From contig NZ_FOMR01000006.1 of the NCBI RefSeq assembly GCF_900112705.1, forward strand, positions 124,001 through 188,000: a stretch of DNA of 64,000 nucleotides, in the 5' to 3' direction. The notes under the pieces are model-generated. The model worked only from the letters and a program-made list of their open reading frames with translations, ran no database searches and was not told the origin of the DNA. The translations under genes were made by a program, and so were the position numbers. Positions 60,014 to 64,000 of this stretch are shown in pieces; the stretch's first letter is position 1, and each line of letters opens with the position of its first letter. Source of the stretch: Lentibacillus persicus. Lineage in GTDB: Bacteria; Bacillota; Bacilli; Bacillales; Amphibacillaceae.

Positions 60014-60475
60014 CCATATACTGCGAACTAGTTAGTGCCGCGTCCACCGTTTCGGGTATACACGTGGGTGCTTAAAGCCACTCCGGCAATATACTTCGCT
60101 TTCCATGGGCACGGCCTCGGGCCAACACGATGTTGGTCACAAAGGCGTTTCCACAGCACGTGGCGGTCTTAGCCTTTGAACCTTACCGCTTTCTTGCGGG
60201 GTCTTCGGACACGTGCTGTTCCCATAGGAGTCTACGCATATTGCCTACGCTGGAAAAGGCTTACTGTATATTCCATAGCAATACATGAGTATACAACCTT
60301 AGCGGAGGAAATACACGCCGACTCCTGCGGGAGCAGAGGCATAGGTGAGACAACGAAGTGCCTTGGCACGAGTTGGCTCACCAGCCGCCCGCGGAAAGCG
60401 GCGTGTATTTCCGGAGCGGCGTCATAGCACTAACTGAAATCAGAAGGAAGAATTTCCACTGGTTCGCAGTTTCCA
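60014..60475. repeat. Large composite repeat between ctpB and minJ (cores B2 and A4)
   Basis: The 683-bp gap holds no gene. The ends are imperfect inverted repeats: 'actgcgaactagttagtg' at the left; 'cactaactgaaatcag ... ggttcgcagttt' at the right. Inside, core B2 (60081-60252), matching 2611-2790, carries a Bacillaceae-1-like RNA. Core A4 (60301-60418) has 'gaggaaatacacgccgactcctgcggg' and 'cccgcggaaagcggcgtgtatttcc'. Both cores have the standard 'gctttcc.ygggc / cccrnaggagtc' ends. ORFs across it lack coding character. Confidence 0.85.
60120..60178 (-). ncRNA. Bacillaceae-1-like structured RNA, copy 3
   Basis: Minus strand: CAAAGGC ... GCCTTTG enclosing CCAC-GTGCT-GTGG, then CCAAC-ATCGT-GTTGG. 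It is nearly identical to the 2678 copy. It sits inside repeat core B2 and in opposite orientation to copy 1 on the chromosome. Loop 1 departs from RUCCU by one base. Confidence 0.55.
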
Positions 60476-60568
60476 CCTAGAGCGAAACAGTTAACAACAA
60501 TCTTTACGAAAACAGCCTTCTGTTTATTATTCGATATGTGTCGAAACTTTTCCTGCATGATAATGAAA

Positions 60569-60605
60569 CTTCATTCAGTGGCCTCTATTACGCCACTGAA
60601 TGAAG
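60569..60605 (-). terminator. Hairpin downstream of ctpB
   Basis: A perfect 14-bp stem CTTCATTCAGTGGC / GCCACTGAATGAAG with a 9-nt loop, 28 bp after the ctpB stop. The T tract is weak (TTTCATT). The stem resembles the hairpin at 45575. Confidence 0.7.
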
Positions 60606-60633
60606 AAAACAATTGCGAAATAAAGCGAGATTT

Positions 60634-62094
60634 TTATTTATACAAGCTATTCAGCGCCTCTTCCATCTGCAAATCGTCCTTGCCATTGCGGATTCGGTCA
60701 ACAACTTCTTGCTCGATAGCCCCAGCTGTTTTTTCGCCTACTTCTCCAGTGACTTCCAGGTCATGTTCAGCTTGAAATGCTTCAACAGCTGCGGCAGTCT
60801 TTTCACTGAAATAACCATCCGTTCTTCCAGTTTCATAATCCAAGCCATTCAACATGACTTGTATATTTTTTATATTGTCGCCGGTTTCATCGAGTTTGAG
60901 TGGTTCATCAACTTGCACCGGGTTTGTATAATAATGCTCCGGCTGCTCAACTTCGACTGTAGGCTTCACACCGTCCTCATGAATCCAAGTTCCATCAGGG
61001 GAAAGCCATTTAAAGACGGTTAATTTGACTCTGCTGCCGTCCTCTCCAACAGGGACCGCCTGTTGAACAGTCCCTTTTCCAAAGCTGTTTTTGCCAACAA
61101 CATCATAACCTGTTTCTTTCATAGCAACCGCCAGTATCTCTGAAGCGGAGGCACTGCCTTCATCAATAAGCACACTGATCGGATAAGGTTTTTTCGCTTC
61201 CAGCTCTGAATAAGACTTGTCGGTTTCGCCATTCGGATTTTCGATTTGCACATACGGTTTATCTTTTGGTATGAAGTTTTCTAATATCTCCTCAACTGCT
61301 GTAAGAACGCCGCCGGGATTTCCTCTTACATCAATAACAAGGCCTTCAATATTTTCTTCTTCTAATTTTTGCAGTTGTTCTGTAAAATGCTTACCTGTAT
61401 TTTCAGCAAACGATGTTATTTCAATAACACCCGTTTTCTTTCCATCGATTGACTTTGTCTCGGAATAAACAGTTTCCACTGGTATGTCATCGCGTACAAT
61501 TGTAACTTCAAATGGCTCTGAGACGCCTGAGCGCTGAACCTCGAGTACAACTTCTGTTCCTTTTTCACCGCGGATTTTTTCGACGGCTTCGTTTAAATTT
61601 AACCCGGCAACACTTTCACCATCTACACTTAAAATCTGATCATTGGGCCTTAAACCTGCTTCTTCTGCAGGCGAATCTTTTATGGGTGAAACGATTGTCA
61701 CTTTTTCGTTTACCATGCTGACTTCAGCACCAATTCCTTGAAAAGACGATTCAATTGATTGGTTGAATTGTTCCATTGTGTCAATGTCCATATAAGAACT
61801 GTAAGGATCCTCTAATGAAGAGACCATGCCTTTAATTGCGCCTTCGATCAGCTGCTTGTCCTCTACATCTTCCAAATAGTTATTCTTAATTAAATTATAC
61901 GTCTGAACGACCTTCCGCATATTAGCAGGTGGTCCGTCTCCATCTCCATCAGTCACAGCATTGGACGTTTCCTGGATCTTCTCGGCCGGCTCCTGTTCGG
62001 GCTCTGCTATTTTCATCCCAAAGAAAGCACCTGCAAACCCCAACAGTACTGCAGCTATCAGCAAAAGCACTAAGTGTTGCTTTTTTAATGTCAT
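60634..62094 (-). CDS. ctpB: C-terminal processing protease CtpB (S41)
   Basis: A secreted or membrane-anchored S41 serine protease; in B. subtilis CtpB cleaves SpoIVFA to activate pro-sigma-K processing. The 486-aa product has an N-terminal signal anchor (LVLLLIAAVLLGFAGAFFG), a PDZ domain (VTIVSPIKDSPAEEAGLRPNDQILSVDG), the catalytic Ser in DEGSASASEI and the Lys in GKNSFGKGTVQ. The C-terminal peptidoglycan-binding domain is NIQVMLNGLDYETGRTDGYFSEKTAAAVEAFQ. It lies between the M23 gene and minJ as in relatives. Confidence 0.92.
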   Translation of the reverse strand: MTLKKQHLVLLLIAAVLLGFAGAFFGMKIAEPEQEPAEKIQETSNAVTDGDGDGPPANMRKVVQTYNLIKNNYLEDVEDKQLIEGAIKGMVSSLEDPYSSYMDIDTMEQFNQSIESSFQGIGAEVSMVNEKVTIVSPIKDSPAEEAGLRPNDQILSVDGESVAGLNLNEAVEKIRGEKGTEVVLEVQRSGVSEPFEVTIVRDDIPVETVYSETKSIDGKKTGVIEITSFAENTGKHFTEQLQKLEEENIEGLVIDVRGNPGGVLTAVEEILENFIPKDKPYVQIENPNGETDKSYSELEAKKPYPISVLIDEGSASASEILAVAMKETGYDVVGKNSFGKGTVQQAVPVGEDGSRVKLTVFKWLSPDGTWIHEDGVKPTVEVEQPEHYYTNPVQVDEPLKLDETGDNIKNIQVMLNGLDYETGRTDGYFSEKTAAAVEAFQAEHDLEVTGEVGEKTAGAIEQEVVDRIRNGKDDLQMEEALNSLYK

Positions 62095-62172
62095 CTTTTC
62101 ACCCCAACTGATATAAATTTTCTCGGTGACTCGTTCCTATTATGCACTTATTTTTCGTCTAATATCTACAAA

Positions 62173-62202
62173 AAGGCATCACACCGTAATGTGCGATGCC
62201 TT
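62173..62202 (-). terminator. Terminator after the M23 peptidase gene
   Basis: AAGGCATC-G-CAC / GTG-T-GATGCCTT (minus reading), followed by TTTTTGT, 48 bp downstream of the stop. Confidence 0.85.
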
Positions 62203-62249
62203 CAATAATATAGTTTATGCCGCTAAAATGCAATGCCATTCATCTGAAT

Positions 62250-63686
62250 TTAATTAAGATAGCTCAATGGATTTACCGAGTTGCTTTTAGCGTTGTTCCA
62301 ATTTCCACGATGTATTTCAAAGTGAAGGTGCGGTCCTGTGGAGCGTCCAGTATTGCCGCTTAACCCAATGCTCTGACTCTTGCTGACAGATTGTCCGACC
62401 GAAACAGAAATACTGTTTAAGTGCGCATACAATGTCGTGTAATAACTGCCGTTAATGTAGTGACGTACCAAGACAACATTTCCGTAACCGCTCATCGTAC
62501 CGGCATAACTGACCGAACCTGCTGCAGCTGAGCCAACAGGAGTCCCGATTGAGACGCCATAGTCAATTCCCGCATGAAGTTTGCCCCATCGATGACCATA
62601 ACCTGATGTTACCGGTGCAGAGATCGGATGAACAAACGTACCGTTACCTGAGCTCGAAGTTGAGGCAGTTGAGCCGGAACTGCTATTGGAACTGCTGCTT
62701 GATTGGCTTGAGCTGCTGGAACTGCTGCTTGAAGATTGTGCAGCTTGTTGTTCACGCTCTTTTTTCTTTCGTTCACGTTCTCTGGCAAGCTGCTCAAGTT
62801 TCTCCTTCTCTTGTTTGGCTGCCTCAATGGCATTTTGGTTCGCTGCTTCCTGCTGACGCAACACTTTCTGCTCTTCTTCCAGGCTTACCTGGTACTCCTC
62901 AAGTTCACTTTCTTCAGTTTCAAGTTCACTCAGAAGTTCTTCCTTTTCAGCCATTTGGTCATCCAGCTCTGATTGTAATGACTCAAGTTCATTCTTTTGA
63001 TCCTTCAAAGATGCTTTCTTTTGTTCAACTTCAGCTTTCTTTTGCTCAACATCTTTTTTCTTGGCTTTCACTTCTGCCTGCTTATCTTCAACTTCCTGTT
63101 TTTCACGCTTATGTGTCTCCATAATATTTTTATCGGAATCCATAATTGTATTAACGGCAGAGGATCTGCTGATTAAATCACCGAAGCTTTTAGCACCAAA
63201 AATAACTTCTATGTATTTTGCATTGCCGCCATTGGATTGAATCGCACGCAAGCGTTCTTTCAATAACTTTTCACGCTCTTTAATACGTTGTTTAAGTTCC
63301 TTGATTTCTTCTTTAAGCTGTTCAATCTGGGCATTCAATTCATTAATTTGGTTGTTTAACGCATCGAGTTGCTCATTTGTATCAGCAATTTCACTTTCTT
63401 TTGTTTGAATCTGTTCGCGTGTATCAGCTAGTTTGTTATCGATTGTATTAATTTCACTTGTAACGTTATCTTGTTTTTCCAGATTTTTATCTATTTTCTC
63501 TTCTGTCTGCTGTTTGTCATTTTGAATTTCGGATTTATTCTTGTCAATTTCTTTCTGTTCTTCCCGTTTATTTTCTATTTTTTGGTCAAGGTCATCTGTA
63601 CTCTCTGCCGACGCTTTATCGATATCAGTCATACTTACACTAACAACCATAAAAGCAGCCAGTGTTCCAGAAATAAATTTCCTCAT
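62250..63686 (-). CDS. Coiled-coil M23 peptidoglycan endopeptidase (EnvC/PcsB-like)
   Basis: A 478-aa exported cell-wall hydrolase. A signal peptide (cleavage after about KASA, residue 27) is followed by a coiled coil of about 270 residues in two blocks, a Ser-rich linker ([16 protein letters not shown]) and a LytM/M23 domain. The zinc ligands sit in KLHAGIDYG and GPHLHFEIH, with YAHLNSISVSVGQSV between. The next upstream gene is ftsX, and FtsEX activates such coiled-coil hydrolases at division or elongation sites; that pairing is likely. ATG follows AGAGAGGGGAAA. It has a long structured leader. Confidence 0.88.
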   Translation of the reverse strand: MRKFISGTLAAFMVVSVSMTDIDKASAESTDDLDQKIENKREEQKEIDKNKSEIQNDKQQTEEKIDKNLEKQDNVTSEINTIDNKLADTREQIQTKESEIADTNEQLDALNNQINELNAQIEQLKEEIKELKQRIKEREKLLKERLRAIQSNGGNAKYIEVIFGAKSFGDLISRSSAVNTIMDSDKNIMETHKREKQEVEDKQAEVKAKKKDVEQKKAEVEQKKASLKDQKNELESLQSELDDQMAEKEELLSELETEESELEEYQVSLEEEQKVLRQQEAANQNAIEAAKQEKEKLEQLARERERKKKEREQQAAQSSSSSSSSSSQSSSSSNSSSGSTASTSSSGNGTFVHPISAPVTSGYGHRWGKLHAGIDYGVSIGTPVGSAAAGSVSYAGTMSGYGNVVLVRHYINGSYYTTLYAHLNSISVSVGQSVSKSQSIGLSGNTGRSTGPHLHFEIHRGNWNNAKSNSVNPLSYLN

Positions 63687-63783
63687 CTCGTTTCCCCTCT
63701 CTCTGCTGGTTCTAATGTTTAATTTAAAGTTTGTTAATCGATTAGTGGATACGCGTTAGTTTGAATTATAGATACCTGAAAGG

Positions 63784-63834
63784 AGGTGAGAGCCTGATAC
63801 AAAACAAACTGTTGTTTTATTTCTGAGCTTTCAC
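63784..63834. other. Hairpin in the ftsX-M23 leader with an SD-complementary segment
   Basis: GTGAGAGC / GCTTTCAC and inner AAAACAA / TTGTTTT give a two-part hairpin in the 201-bp gap. The minus strand carries TCACCTCCTTTC, the same as the 16S rRNA 3' tail. The plus strand carries the perfect Shine-Dalgarno AAAGGAGGTGA but no ORF beyond a ten-codon frame starting at CTG. The next inverted repeat (63845-63888, GCAGT...ACTGC, AGCATAA...TTATGC) may terminate ftsX. Confidence 0.45.
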
Positions 63835-63887
63835 GCCCCCGCGACAGCAGTGCAGCATAAGTCAATGTTTATGCCGCTACCCGACTG

Positions 63888-64000
63888 CTATACTTTCAGG
63901 AATTTACGCACGCTCATAACACTTCCCCATACACCGATTAAGGTGCCAATTAACAGGATGAGCAATGACAACTGCCAGGCGAATGGATTGAATGGCAGCA
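63888..64000 (-). CDS. ftsX: Cell-division ABC permease FtsX, C-terminal fragment
   Basis: Only the last 37 residues are inside the window: a hydrophobic helix (AWQLSLLILLIGTLIGVWGSVMSVRKFLKV-stop, cut into the edge). The C-terminal pattern GxxIGxxGSxxSxRKFLKV is that of Bacillus FtsX, and the order ftsX-M23-ctpB-minJ matches Bacillaceae genomes. The stop is TAG at 63888-63890; the start lies beyond base 64000. Confidence 0.88.
   Translation of the reverse strand, partial: LPFNPFAWQLSLLILLIGTLIGVWGSVMSVRKFLKV

Noticed and set aside
60176-60427. 83-aa plus-strand ORF in the ctpB-minJ gap
   Set aside because: Crosses two repeat cores; the same sequence is broken in other copies.

Overview
The window is a 64-kb stretch of low-GC chromosome from a Bacillaceae-type Firmicute. 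Local gene orders match Bacillus subtilis: ctpB-minJ next to ftsX, trxB-yvcI-rapZ-yvcK-whiA-crh, hprK-lgt-yvoD-ppaX-yvoF, uvrB-uvrA, and cggR-gapA-pgk-tpiA-gpmI-eno. Very acidic lipoproteins and a dense set of dispersed GC-rich intergenic repeats suggest a Lentibacillus/Virgibacillus/Oceanobacillus-like organism. That genus-level placement is inference. Most genes lie on the minus strand. There is no prophage, CRISPR array, intact insertion sequence or rRNA operon, and only one tRNA gene.

Layout. 1-3117: rnr (cut by the window edge), carboxylesterase and secG. 3275-5982 (plus strand): an alpha/beta hydrolase and ptsI without ptsH. 6315-7903: a nitroreductase-family protein and a nucleoside hydrolase. 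8028-15342: the CggR-controlled lower-glycolysis operon, with a CggR operator upstream of cggR. 15478-17012: a glutaredoxin-like protein and sigma-54. 17159-18625 (plus): a small membrane protein and a MenA-like prenyltransferase. 18635-21171: a DAO-family oxidoreductase, an RluA-type pseudouridine synthase and tRNA-Arg(CCG). 21339-27273: a peptide-type ABC transporter. 27649-28242 (plus): clpP under CtsR. 28323-34528: crh, whiA, yvcK, rapZ, Nudix, trxB and a TPR protein. 34847-39722: glpD, glpK and pncB. 39844-43754: the hprK cluster. 44109-45968: yvlD, yvlC, bshB2 and yojF. 46174-51097: uvrA and uvrB. 51325-54363: a lipoprotein and a YkoN/YkoQ/YkoP-like group. 54506-58537: a denitrification island. 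58757-64000: minJ, ctpB, an M23 peptidase and the 3' end of ftsX.

The most interesting biology is the denitrification island. It has a copper nitrite reductase lipoprotein (nirK) beside an operon for a ba3-like heme-copper enzyme. The CuA subunit of that enzyme is intact. Its catalytic subunit has Asn where oxygen reductases carry the cross-linked active-site Tyr, which fits a bNOR/CuANOR-type nitric oxide reductase. The catalytic subunit is split by a -1 frameshift in a run of seven A/T. nirK, the nor-like operon and the distant membrane-protein/menA-like pair at 17 kb each have a GTGA-N6-TCAC palindrome exactly 21 bp before a -10 hexamer. This defines a three-promoter Fnr/CRP-family regulon within the window.

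The second theme is a modular, nested intergenic repeat system. Cores with conserved 'gctttcc-gcggg ... cccgcaggagtc' ends sit inside one of two outer inverted-repeat housings. Two of the three copies of a structured RNA resembling the Bacillaceae-1 RNA motif lie inside these cores.

Carbon-control genes are also concentrated here: ptsI, hprK, crh with a consensus cre just upstream, cggR, rapZ, yvcK, glpK and glpD.
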